Assembly: GCA_043721855.1 (NCBI GenBank)
Contig: JAYSPY010000129.1
Location: 1-64,000 of the forward strand
Length of the DNA: 64,000 nucleotides
DNA from: JACMNW01 sp043721855
GTDB lineage: Bacteria; Pseudomonadota; Alphaproteobacteria; Rhodobacterales; Rhodobacteraceae
Direction: 5' to 3'
This document shows, piece after piece, positions 53,437 through 62,015 of this stretch (its first letter is position 1; every line of letters begins with the position of its first letter). The position numbers and the translations under genes were made by a program. The notes beneath the pieces are model-generated. The model was not told the DNA's origin. It worked only from the letters and a program-made list of their open reading frames with translations, and did not search any database.

Positions 53437-53574
53437 CGGGAATGGTTCAAAATATATGTGGCGTGTGTGACGAGTGACCTGAGTTGAACGATTGATTATA
53501 AAGTGATTTTTGTCTTCTTGTGCTTGGAATTTTTGTGAAGTCTTTTTCATGTGCGTGTTGTTGTAACTGAATTT

Positions 53575-53606
53575 TTATAGGCCCCTGCATTTATAGGCCC
53601 CTGCAT
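53575..53606. repeat. 16-bp tandem duplication
   Basis: TTATAGGCCCCTGCAT occurs twice head to tail, at 53575-53590 and 53591-53606, in non-coding DNA. Confidence 0.9.
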
Positions 53607-53855
53607 TTGTGTATCTGCGTGTTTTATCGGTTCGTTTTCGGTATAAAGTGGGTTGGTTAAAAGCGTTTTCAGACGTATTTTTTTAAATACAACTTGTTGT
53701 TTTAATTCGTTCTGCAGGTGTCGATTGCACCCTGTCGTGCGCTATGAGCGGCAAGTCTTCAGTAAAATTTATCCACAAGCACAACGGCCGGCGTTGTTTG
53801 GCGACCGCTGGTTTGGTGGGTAGCTTGATTTCATAAATCATAAGGCCGCCGCGGG

Positions 53856-55130
53856 TTAAAGTCGCGCGACAAGAACCTTGTCGATGCGGCGATCATCCAG
53901 ATCGATGACTTCAAACCGATGGCCTTCTGCCTCGAACGCATCGCCCAGATCCGGCAGGCGGTGGAATTGATGCAGCATCAGGCCGGCGACGGTGTCGTAA
54001 TCGCCGGCCATGGCACGGGGCAGGGCCATGCGTTCGCAAAATTCATCAACCGGCATCCAGCCCGCGACCAGCCACGTGCTATCCGTGCGTTGGAACATGG
54101 CGGGCTCTTCGGCCTTGTGTTCCAGGAAGGTGCCGGTGATCGCCTCCAGGATATCGCCGGTGGTGATGATGCCTTCAAAACTGCCGTGTTCGTCGTAGAC
54201 CAAGGCCATATGGTTGGGGGAGGCGCGCAAAATCTCGATCACCGCCAGCGCGTCGGCCTTGTCGGTGACAACCGGCACTTCGCGCATCAGTTTGCCGACA
54301 TCCAAGGGTTTACCTTGCGAAATCGCAGCGAAAGCATCGGTCATATACAGAACGCCAACCACTTCATCGGTATCGCGGTTGCGCACCGGAATGCGTGGCC
54401 TGCCAGAGGCGCGGATGGCGGCAATGGTTTCTTCTTGGGTGGCTTGCAAATCAACCAGTTCGACATCACGGCGCGGCGTCATCAAGGCGCGGGCGGACCG
54501 ATCTGCCAGCCGCATGACGCCCGATAGCATTTCTTGTTCTTCATCCTCGATCACGCCGTCATATTTGGCTTCGGCCAGAATGGTGCGCACCTCTTCTTCG
54601 GTGACGCGGGCTTTGCTATCACGTGAGACGCCGAGCAGGGCCAAGACCATGCGGCCTGACCAATCCAGCAGCCAGACCAGCGGCGAGGCTATGCGCGCAA
54701 TCCAGACCATGAAGGGGGCCGCGCGCATGGCAATGGCTTCGGGGTTGCGCAGGGCGATTTGTTTGGGGACCAGTTCGCCGATGATGAGGGTCAGATAGGT
54801 TAGAACCACGACCACGCCGCCGACACCCAGCGTTTGCGCCCAATCAGGATCAACGCCTTCGGCGGTTAGCCAGCCCGCCAAACGTGCTCCAAGTGTGGCC
54901 CCGGAAAACGCGCCCGACAGCACACCTACCAGCGTCATGCCCAGTTGGACGGAAGACAGAAATCGACCAGGGTCTTCGCACAGGCGCAGGGCCGTGGCTG
55001 CGCGAGTGCTGCCCGCCTCGGCGATAGACCGCAGCCTTGCGGGGCGGGACGACACAAACGCCAGTTCAGACATGGACAGCCCGCCATTCAACACGATTAG
55101 AACGACGACGATGAGTATTTCAGTGAGCAT
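53856..55130 (-). CDS. CNNM/CorC-family (HlyC/CorC) transporter
   Basis: 424 residues: DUF21/CNNM membrane domain with four helices (residues 1-190, IGELVPKQIALRNPEAIA in its conserved end), a CBS pair (residues 210-335, TPRRDVELVDL and GDILEAI-type sequences) and a C-terminal CorC_HlyC domain (WMPVDEFCE, AGLMLHQFHRLP). Such proteins handle Mg2+/Co2+ efflux. Start at 55130 (MLTEILIVV) by family; upstream in-frame sequence is not family-like. Confidence 0.92.
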   Translation of the reverse strand: MLTEILIVVVLIVLNGGLSMSELAFVSSRPARLRSIAEAGSTRAATALRLCEDPGRFLSSVQLGMTLVGVLSGAFSGATLGARLAGWLTAEGVDPDWAQTLGVGGVVVVLTYLTLIIGELVPKQIALRNPEAIAMRAAPFMVWIARIASPLVWLLDWSGRMVLALLGVSRDSKARVTEEEVRTILAEAKYDGVIEDEEQEMLSGVMRLADRSARALMTPRRDVELVDLQATQEETIAAIRASGRPRIPVRNRDTDEVVGVLYMTDAFAAISQGKPLDVGKLMREVPVVTDKADALAVIEILRASPNHMALVYDEHGSFEGIITTGDILEAITGTFLEHKAEEPAMFQRTDSTWLVAGWMPVDEFCERMALPRAMAGDYDTVAGLMLHQFHRLPDLGDAFEAEGHRFEVIDLDDRRIDKVLVARL

Positions 55131-55242
55131 GGGGTCCGGATGATTGCGTAGCCTTAGGTTAGGGCGATGCGTGATAGGTCGCAAGGCATAGCATGGATTG
55201 TTGGCGATACCGTGCCAAAAATGCAGTGTTTTATCAAATGTC

Positions 55243-55271
55243 TTGCAAATGTGGGGTGGCGGCCCTATGTG
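55243..55271 (+). promoter_or_regulatory. Putative promoter of cspA
   Basis: TTGCAA (55243-55248), 17-bp spacer, TATGTG (55266-55271). It leaves a leader of about 110 nt before the ATG, as in many cold-shock genes. Confidence 0.4.
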
Positions 55272-55387
55272 AGCCTCGCAACGCTTTCTTAATCGACCCT
55301 CTGTTCCCTTGTGGCTGCAGTCTCGATCTAGACACACAGCCGGGTCATCGCACATTCGCGGATGGCAAACATGATGGAGTATACACG

Positions 55388-55594
55388 ATGGCCAATGGCA
55401 CCGTGAAATGGTTTAACGCAACCAAGGGTTTTGGTTTTATTGCCCCGGCAAATGGCAACCGCGATGTGTTCGTGCACATCTCAGCCCTTGAGCGCGCAGG
55501 CATCCGCCAGCTGGACGACGGCCAAGCCGTAACGTTCGACATCGAGGCAGGCCGTGACGGCCGCGAATCGGCAACGAACCTCGCACTGGCATAA
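55388..55594 (+). CDS. cspA: Cold-shock protein
   Basis: 68 residues: MANGTVKWFNATKGFGFI (RNP1) and DVFVHISAL (RNP2). Single-stranded nucleic acid chaperone. GGAG lies nine bases before ATG 55388. A leader of over 100 nt and a strong terminator make it a single-gene unit. Confidence 0.95.
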   Translation: MANGTVKWFNATKGFGFIAPANGNRDVFVHISALERAGIRQLDDGQAVTFDIEAGRDGRESATNLALA

Positions 55595-55628
55595 ATTTGG
55601 GGGCCTGATTTCAGGTCTTTCAGACGGG

Positions 55629-55660
55629 AACGGGGGTAGCCATGGCTGCCCCCGTTTGCG
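55629..55660 (+). terminator. Terminator of cspA
   Basis: AACGGGGGTAGCC (55629-55641) pairs with GGCTGCCCCCGTT (55644-55656) with one G-U pair and a very short loop, followed by TGCGTTTG. Confidence 0.7.
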
Positions 55661-55781
55661 TTTGTTAGCGGGGTGCTTTTCTTTGTGCGAATACTCATCT
55701 TTCCCGATGGTCAATCTTCGTTGAGGTTGGCGAAGATTGACCGAAGGAGAAAGATGAGCGGGACATGGCAGCCGCTACGGA

Positions 55782-56135
55782 TCAGTCCAGTTTGAAATCG
55801 AAGTGTTTGCGCACGGCTTCTTCGATTTTCCAAATGCCTTTGAAGTCTTTTTCCACCGCGAAAGCATCGCCTGCGACAACGGTGACAGGGGTGCCGCCAT
55901 CTGGCGTAATCACGATGCGCCCGGCGATCAGGTGAACGAATTCGTAGGCCGTGTAGGTGGCGTGATAGCTGCCGGGGCTGCATTCCCAGTAGCCCGACAT
56001 CATGGTGCCGTCTGCGGTGGTGTGCAGCACCTAGGTGGCCATTTCAGGGCTGCCCTCGGTGACGATCCAGCCATCCAGATCATCACGCGACGGGGTGACG
56101 GTGGACAGGGCTGGCAGTTTCGTGATGGTTTGCAT
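55782..56135 (-). pseudogene. Cupin (DUF861-type) gene with in-frame amber codon
   Basis: From ATG 56135 the frame reads 34 residues (MQTITKLPAL...), meets TAG at 56033-56031, and continues in the same frame for 83 more residues with the cupin strands GYWECSPGSYHATYTAYEFVHLI (positions 47-69) and a GDAFAVEKDFKGIW block. The sense version would most simply be TGG (Trp), giving EMATWVLHTTADG. A single-base nonsense mutation is the likely cause. Last gene of the gabD-yghU unit. Confidence 0.8.
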
Positions 56136-56186
56136 GGGATGATCCTATAAGGTTTTCCGGGGCATGACGCGGTCAGGCCTGCGGAT

Positions 56187-57065
56187 CTATGCTGTTGGCG
56201 GCGCTATTTTGTCTTGGGTTTGGGTATCGAAATCGCTCGCGGCGTGGCGTTCGTGCAACTGGGCTGAGGGCTCGCCCCAACTGCGATTGACCATTTTGCC
56301 GCGCATGACGGCCGGACGGGTGTCGATGTTTTGCGCCCATGCCAGCAGGTGGGTGTAGCTGGTGACATCAAGAAACTCGCCCGCGCTGTATTGGCGACCC
56401 AAGACCAGATTGCCGTACCAAGCCCAGATGGCGATATCGGCGATGGTATATTCGTCGCCCGCAATGAAGGGGGTTAGCGCAAGCTGGCGGTCCAGCACAT
56501 TCAACTGGCGCTTGGTTTCCATGGCAAAACGGTTGATCGGGTATTCCATTTTGCTGGGCGCATAGGCGTAGAAATGGCCAAAGCCGCCACCAAGATAGGG
56601 GGCCGATCCCATTTGCCAGAACAGCCAGTTCAGACATTCAGCGCGCGCGCCGGGGTCTTGGGGGATGAGGGCTGCGAATTTATCGGCCAGATACAGCAAA
56701 ATCGCGCCGGATTCGAACAGCCGCACGGGTGGCGTGACCGAATGGTCCATCATCGCGGGGATTTTCGAATTGGGGTTTACGGCAACAAAGCCGGAACCGA
56801 ACTGATCGCCTTTGCCAATGTCGATCAGCCACGCGTCATATTCCGCACCGGCATGGCCCAAGGCAAGCAGCTCTTCCAGCATCACAGTGACCTTGACGCC
56901 GTTTGGTGTTGCCAGCGAATACAGCTGCAGCGGGTGCTGCCCGATGGAAACCGGTTTTTCATGCGTGGCCCCGGCGATGGGGCGGTTGATGGTGGCGAAT
57001 TTGCCGCCATTTTCTTTTTCCCATGCCCAGACTTTTGGCGGAATATAGGCGGTGTCGTTGGGCAT
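56187..57065 (-). CDS. yghU: YghU-type glutathione-dependent disulfide oxidoreductase
   Basis: 292 residues, GST fold: YIPPKVWAWEKENGG at the start, GQHPLQLYSLATPNGVKV around residue 42, NPNSKIPAMMDHS and GGGFGHFYAYAP. All are typical of YghU/YfcG-like Nu-class enzymes. AAAGGA precedes ATG 57065. It lies 33 bp behind gabD on the same strand. Confidence 0.93.
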   Translation of the reverse strand: MPNDTAYIPPKVWAWEKENGGKFATINRPIAGATHEKPVSIGQHPLQLYSLATPNGVKVTVMLEELLALGHAGAEYDAWLIDIGKGDQFGSGFVAVNPNSKIPAMMDHSVTPPVRLFESGAILLYLADKFAALIPQDPGARAECLNWLFWQMGSAPYLGGGFGHFYAYAPSKMEYPINRFAMETKRQLNVLDRQLALTPFIAGDEYTIADIAIWAWYGNLVLGRQYSAGEFLDVTSYTHLLAWAQNIDTRPAVMRGKMVNRSWGEPSAQLHERHAASDFDTQTQDKIAPPTA

Positions 57066-57098
57066 GGGGTTGTCCTTTTCAATGGCCTTTGAAAGGTG

Positions 57099-58577
57099 TC
57101 AGATCGACAGGCAGATATATTTCAGTTCCATGTAATCGTCGATGCCGTGGCGGCTGCCTTCGCGGCCAAGGCCTGATTGCTTGACGCCGCCGAAAGGGGC
57201 CATTTCGTTGGAAATCACACCGGTGTTGACGCCGACCATGCCGTATTCAAGCTGTTCCTGCACGCGGGTGATGCGGCCGATGTCGCGGGCGTAGAAGTAG
57301 GAGGCGAGGCCAAAAATGGTGTCATTGGCGCGTTTGATCACCTCTTCTTCGGTGTCGAATTTGAACAGGGGCGCCAGCGGGCCGAAGGTTTCTTCGTTGG
57401 CGACCAGCATTTGCGGCGTGACGCCGGTGACGACGGTCGGTTCAAAGAAGGTGCCGCCAAGCGCGTGGCGTTTGCCGCCGGTGACGATTTTGCCGCCGCC
57501 TTTGATGACATCGGCAATGTGTTCTTCAACCTTTTCCACGGCATCCATATTGATCAGCGGGCCGGTGGTGGTGCCAGCGGTCAGGCCGTCACCGATGGTC
57601 AGTTTGCCCACAGCGGCGGCAAGTTTGGTGGCAAAAGCGTCATAGACCCCGGCCTGCACATAAATCCGGTTGGCGCAAACACACGTCTGGCCGTTGTTGC
57701 GGAATTTGGAAATCATCGCGCCTTCAACCGCCGCATCAAGATCGGCGTCGTCGAACACAATGAAGGGGGCGTTGCCGCCCAGTTCCATCGAGCATTTCAG
57801 CACTTGGTCAGCAGCTTGCTTCAGCAGGATGCGGCCCACTTCGGTGGATCCGGTGAAGGTCAGTTTACGAATGGCGGGGTTTTCGCAAAACTCCTTGCCA
57901 ATCTCGGACGACCGTTTCGATGTGATGACGGAAAACAGCCCAGCGGGAATACCTGCGCGTTCTGCCAGAACTGCCAAAGCGATGGCAGACAGCGGGGTTT
58001 CTGCCGCCGGGCGGGCGACAAAGCCACAACCAGCCGCCAAGGCCGGGGCCACTTTGCGCGCCAACATGGCGTTGGGGAAATTCCACGGCGTGATGGACGC
58101 GCAAACGCCGATGGGTTGTTTGATGACGGAAATGCGTTTGTCGGGCATGTGGCCGGGAATGATTTCGCCGTAAGTGCGTTTGGCCTCTTCGCCGAACCAT
58201 TCGATGTAGGCAGAACCATAGGCAATCTCGCCCATCGCCTCGGCCACGGGTTTGCCCATCTCAGCGGTCAGGATGGTGGCAAGATCGGCCTGTGCTGCCA
58301 TGCACAGATCAAACCATTTGCGCATGACTGCGGCGCGGGCTTTGCCAGTGCGGGCGGCCCATTCGCGGCGGGCCACATCGGCGGCGGCAATGGCGCGGGC
58401 GGCGTCGGCGCGGGTCAGGTCCGGCACAGTGGCGATGATATCGCCGCGCGCCGGGTTGGTAACAGCAAAGGTAGCACCATCTGCGGCATCAACCCATTGC
58501 CCCGCGACATAGGCCTTGTTGGGCAAAAGACCGGGGTCTTTCAGAAGTGAACGCAGGTCTGTGGCGGCATCAAGCAT
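57099..58577 (-). CDS. gabD: NAD(P)-dependent succinate-semialdehyde dehydrogenase
   Basis: 492 residues: ITPWNFPNAMLARK, FTGSTEVGRILL, catalytic Glu in MELGGNAPF and Cys in NNGQTCVCANR. Closest in pattern to GabD, which oxidises succinate semialdehyde to succinate. The segment that normally reads KPA (coenzyme-binding Lys) is RPA here (VARPAAETP), a conservative change that could shift NADP/NAD choice. AAGGGAA precedes ATG 58577; the promoter region shares a 22-bp palindrome with the divergent esterase. Confidence 0.92.
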   Translation of the reverse strand: MLDAATDLRSLLKDPGLLPNKAYVAGQWVDAADGATFAVTNPARGDIIATVPDLTRADAARAIAAADVARREWAARTGKARAAVMRKWFDLCMAAQADLATILTAEMGKPVAEAMGEIAYGSAYIEWFGEEAKRTYGEIIPGHMPDKRISVIKQPIGVCASITPWNFPNAMLARKVAPALAAGCGFVARPAAETPLSAIALAVLAERAGIPAGLFSVITSKRSSEIGKEFCENPAIRKLTFTGSTEVGRILLKQAADQVLKCSMELGGNAPFIVFDDADLDAAVEGAMISKFRNNGQTCVCANRIYVQAGVYDAFATKLAAAVGKLTIGDGLTAGTTTGPLINMDAVEKVEEHIADVIKGGGKIVTGGKRHALGGTFFEPTVVTGVTPQMLVANEETFGPLAPLFKFDTEEEVIKRANDTIFGLASYFYARDIGRITRVQEQLEYGMVGVNTGVISNEMAPFGGVKQSGLGREGSRHGIDDYMELKYICLSI

Positions 58578-58635
58578 CGGAGCATTCCCTTTTCATGGAC
58601 GCATATCCAATGCAATGTAGAACGGGGATTGTCCA

Positions 58636-58657
58636 GCAATGATAGCGCTATCATTGC
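58636..58657. promoter_or_regulatory. Perfect 22-bp palindrome, LacI-type operator candidate
   Basis: Arms GCAATGATAGC / GCTATCATTGC meet at a central CG, the usual symmetry of LacI/GalR sites. It lies between the divergent gabD and esterase genes. No lacI-type gene is in the window. Confidence 0.65.
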
Positions 58658-58679
58658 TTGCGTGAAAAGGGAATGTCGA

Positions 58680-59462
58680 ATGGATATGGACCGCGCCTAT
58701 GCCAATGGGGCGTTTATTGCGGCGGCGGAAACCTATCCGCCAAAGTGGGATGCGGCCGCGCAGAATTTTCGCGCGAGCCTTGGCGCGCGGGCGCGGTTGG
58801 GGATGGTTTATGGCACGGCCGCGCGGCAGAAGTTTGATTTGTTCCTGCCCGAGTGTGTGCCGAAAGGTCTGATGATCTATGTGCATGGCGGCTATTGGTT
58901 GGCGTTTGGGCGGGAAAAGTGGTCGCATCTGGCGGCGGGGGCACTGGGGCGCGGCTGGGCCTGTGCGATGCCGTCCTACACGCTGGCCCCAGAGGCGCGG
59001 ATTTCGGATATAACAGCTGAAATTGGCCGCAGTGTGGATGCGGCGTCGGCACTGGTCGCGGGCCCGGTGGTGGTCACAGGGCATTCGGCGGGCGGGCATT
59101 TATCGGCCCGGATGGGGTGCGAAGGCGCGCCATTGAACAGCCATCTGGCGCGGGTAGTGCCGATATCGCCGGTGGCAGAACTGGGCCCGCTTATGCAGAC
59201 AGCGATGAACGAAAAGCTGGGAATCACGCAAGCTGAGGCGGCATCGCAAAGCCCGGCGCGGTTGGCGTTGCGCAAGGGCACGTCAGCGCATGTCTGGGTG
59301 GGCGGGGCCGAGCGGCCAGCGTTTTTGTGGCAGGCGCGGACGTTGTCAGAGCATTGGAATTGCGATTGGACGGTGGCAGCGGGCAAGCATCATTTTGATG
59401 TGATTGATGATTTGGCAGACCCCGCGTCCGCGCTGCTGGCGGTGTGTCTGGACGGGGTGTAG
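58680..59462 (+). CDS. Alpha/beta hydrolase (esterase/formamidase-like)
   Basis: 260 residues: oxyanion motif HGGYW near residue 70, nucleophile elbow GHSAGG near 134, and late HHFDVIDDL with the catalytic His. HGGYW resembles kynurenine formamidases and carboxylesterases; the substrate is unknown. AAAAGGGA precedes ATG 58680. Divergent from gabD with a shared palindromic operator. Confidence 0.88.
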   Translation: MDMDRAYANGAFIAAAETYPPKWDAAAQNFRASLGARARLGMVYGTAARQKFDLFLPECVPKGLMIYVHGGYWLAFGREKWSHLAAGALGRGWACAMPSYTLAPEARISDITAEIGRSVDAASALVAGPVVVTGHSAGGHLSARMGCEGAPLNSHLARVVPISPVAELGPLMQTAMNEKLGITQAEAASQSPARLALRKGTSAHVWVGGAERPAFLWQARTLSEHWNCDWTVAAGKHHFDVIDDLADPASALLAVCLDGV

Positions 59463-59532
59463 CAAAGCGGTGGGGTGGGGCAGGAAAACTTACTGCGCGA
59501 AAGTTTCTCGGCCCGTTCGGCCAAACGGCGGG

Positions 59533-59862
59533 TCAGGATTGATTGTTCATCCGCTCAATATATGTGCGCATTTCTTCGGCTTCGCGGCGGGCATCGCGCA
59601 GGCCGTCCATCGCGGCGCGCAGTTCCGCCTCGGTCTGGGTGATGTGATTGGACAGTTCTGCCTCGCGCTGTTCCAGATAAATGATCGCCTGATCGCGGGT
59701 TTCTTCGGCTTCGTGCAGGGATTGCGCCATTTTATCCAACTCGCCCATGTCGCCGCCCGTGACGCGGGTGAAACGGTGCAGCGCCCAATACGCAAACCAG
59801 CCCATTGCGAAGGCGGCGAACAAGATGATTGCGGTGGCTATGACGAATTCGGAACGGTTCAT
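59533..59862 (-). CDS. Membrane-anchored coiled-coil protein
   Basis: 109 residues: one N-terminal helix (about 8-27, ATAIILFAAFAMGWFAYWAL) and then a heptad-rich Glu/Arg coiled coil to the end. Follows the OmpA-domain gene on the same strand by 33 bp, so the two may form an envelope pair. No known family recognised. Confidence 0.75.
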   Translation of the reverse strand: MNRSEFVIATAIILFAAFAMGWFAYWALHRFTRVTGGDMGELDKMAQSLHEAEETRDQAIIYLEQREAELSNHITQTEAELRAAMDGLRDARREAEEMRTYIERMNNQS

Positions 59863-59895
59863 TAAAGGCCTATGCGCGGTTTGGGATCAGAAGTT

Positions 59896-61887
59896 TCATG
59901 GGCGGGTTTTGGGGCGGGTTTTGGGGCGGAGAGTGGATTTGACAGGCGCGAGGGACGGGCTGTTATCGACAACTGCCGCGTCCGCACCAACGGCGGCAGC
60001 CGCTTCGGCATGATCGGCACCATCGGCGGCAGCGGGGTCGGTTTCTATTGTAACAGTATCTTCAGATGGCAGATCGAGGAATTTGAATTCTATCCGGCGA
60101 TTGGCTTCGCGCCCATCTTCGGCGACGTTATCGGCAATCGGGTTCGCCTCGCCGTAGCCGACAGCGGTAAAGCCGTCGACGGCAACGCGGCGGCCCTTGA
60201 GGGCGTTCAGCACTGTTTCGGCACGCGATTGGCTAAGCTTGCGGTTGCCCTCTTCGCTGCCCTGACTGTCGGTATAGCCTGCGATTTCGACGCGCATATT
60301 GGGGCAGTTGATGAGCACGGCCACCAGCGCATCAACGGTGCCGCGTGCGCCCTTGGTCAGATCAGCGGAACCCGGGGTAAAGGCGATTTTCTGCACACTG
60401 GCTGCCGCCTCGATCCGCAGGCGGCATTCGTCAGGCGTGGGCAGGGCGGCGGCGGGATCAAGCGCTTCGAGATAGGTCACATCAACCTTGTAGGTTTTGC
60501 CTTTGCCCAGTTTGGCTGACAGAATCTGCGCAATGCGGGCTTTGGCCCCTTGTGAGCCGGTTTTGCCCTTAACCTCGACCGTGTCGGCGCGCACCATCAG
60601 ACTGCCGCTGTTCAAATTCGACATTGCTTGCAATCCGGCCAAAACCCGCATTGGCCAGCCGTCGGGCAAGGCGGGGTCCAGCCGTGTGCCGATATAGACG
60701 TTGTCAGAGCCGAAACTGGCGCGGGCAAACGCATCAACCGCCGCGCGCAGGGTGGCGTCGGTCAAGCGTCCGCGCAGATCCACTTTACCGTCTTCGGTCA
60801 ACGTGGCGGTGAATTCGGCCGGGCCGGCAGCGGCAGCAGTGGTGGGTTTTGGCAAGGTGGCGTCAAGGGAAAACACGTCTGGCAGGGCGGTTTGCAGTTC
60901 GCCAATGGCACGGTCAAAGGTGGCCTGATCGGTGGTCGGGTCGGCAAGCAGGGTGACATCTGCATCGGAAAAGGTGATGGTGCCAGCCCCTATTGCTTTG
61001 ATCGCGGTCAGGCCCGCCTCCACCGCCTCTGCCCATTTGGGGGTGGGCACACCAAGGCCAATGGTGCAATTGGCGGCAGCGGTTGACCCTGCGTTGCGGG
61101 CGGCGGCGAGGATGCGGTTTTTGCTGCGTTCGGTATCGGCAGAGCAGGCGTCAAAGCGGCCACCCTGATCATCCATCACATAGCGCAGGGTGAACGGGGT
61201 CAGCACCGGGCGCGGGGCGGAAATGGCAAGGTCGACGCTTAACCCGTCTGGTATCAGGCGGGAAAGGTCGGCCTCCAGCCGTTTCTTTTCCGCCTCTGAC
61301 CCCGAGATGGCCGTAACCGCGACGCTGCCCGAAGCGACCGATATTTTGGCGCGGGGCAGCATTTTAAGCGCAGAGACACCGAAATCGACGGCATCTTGCC
61401 AGCCTTCCGGGGCAGGATAAGCGGCGGTTTCCAGCATATCGGCAACAGCAGTATCGGGCGTGATGGCGGCGACAGCCGCGGCAATGGCGGCTTCACCAGT
61501 GCCGTCCACATCGGAGGTCGGCACAAGGCCGATCAGTTGGATGCCATCATCATTGCGCAGCATTTCAACCGAAAAACGCGGGGCAACCGCGGCGCTGGCA
61601 AGCGTCACCTCAAGACGGTCCCGCACGCGGGAGGCATCTATCACCGACCCTGCCAGGTTGACGGCGCGAAAGCGCGTGGCCTCATTCGGCGCGGTGCCAT
61701 CCAGCACAACTTGCAGGCCATCCGACGCCGCTGTGGCCCAGGTGATACCTTCGGCCATCAACGCGGAATTGACCGCCGCAGCCGAGCGGTTTTCAATGAC
61801 CAGCGCCATCAGATACGCGGCCAGCAGCGACAACAAAAGCGCGCCCGTAAAGGCAGCCATGGCGATGGTGTTATGGGTCAGGCGCAT
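59896..61887 (-). CDS. OmpA-domain protein with BON-like repeats
   Basis: 663 residues: N-terminal helix (residues 9-31), several BON-like repeats in the middle, then an OmpA peptidoglycan-binding domain (VEIAGYTDSQGSEEGN, LSQSRAETVLNAL, ANRRIEFKF). The last residues, RPKTRPKTRP, come from a 12-bp tandem repeat (59901-59924). Start at 61887 (MRLTHNTIAMAAF). It is likely anchored in the inner membrane and binds the wall. Confidence 0.88.
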   Translation of the reverse strand: MRLTHNTIAMAAFTGALLLSLLAAYLMALVIENRSAAAVNSALMAEGITWATAASDGLQVVLDGTAPNEATRFRAVNLAGSVIDASRVRDRLEVTLASAAVAPRFSVEMLRNDDGIQLIGLVPTSDVDGTGEAAIAAAVAAITPDTAVADMLETAAYPAPEGWQDAVDFGVSALKMLPRAKISVASGSVAVTAISGSEAEKKRLEADLSRLIPDGLSVDLAISAPRPVLTPFTLRYVMDDQGGRFDACSADTERSKNRILAAARNAGSTAAANCTIGLGVPTPKWAEAVEAGLTAIKAIGAGTITFSDADVTLLADPTTDQATFDRAIGELQTALPDVFSLDATLPKPTTAAAAGPAEFTATLTEDGKVDLRGRLTDATLRAAVDAFARASFGSDNVYIGTRLDPALPDGWPMRVLAGLQAMSNLNSGSLMVRADTVEVKGKTGSQGAKARIAQILSAKLGKGKTYKVDVTYLEALDPAAALPTPDECRLRIEAAASVQKIAFTPGSADLTKGARGTVDALVAVLINCPNMRVEIAGYTDSQGSEEGNRKLSQSRAETVLNALKGRRVAVDGFTAVGYGEANPIADNVAEDGREANRRIEFKFLDLPSEDTVTIETDPAAADGADHAEAAAAVGADAAVVDNSPSLAPVKSTLRPKTRPKTRP
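59901..59929. repeat. 12-bp tandem repeat in the OmpA-protein 3' end
   Basis: GGCGGGTTTTGG at 59901-59912 and 59913-59924, plus five more bases; read on the minus strand it codes for RPKT units. Confidence 0.85.
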
Positions 61888-62015
61888 ATCGGGCGGGCCT
61901 TAGGCATGGGTTACTGTGGTTTGGGCTGAAGGGGACTGAACTTCAAGCAAGGCTGGCACAAAACACAGTGATGGTGTTTAGGCGCAATGACGCGCGGGAT
62001 CAATCGCAACTGCCG

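Larger units (their letters stand above)
52585..53855. other. 1.27-kb non-coding region with repeats
   Basis: No convincing gene on either strand; composition is more AT-rich and GT-skewed than elsewhere. It holds a 38-bp tandem repeat with iteron-like units (53191-53266), an imperfect long hairpin (about 53385-53436) and a perfect 16-bp tandem duplication (53575-53606). Confidence 0.7.

Noticed and set aside
57177..58550. 457-codon open frame on the plus strand
   Set aside because: Antisense to gabD, low-complexity Gly/Phe/Asp composition, no motif.
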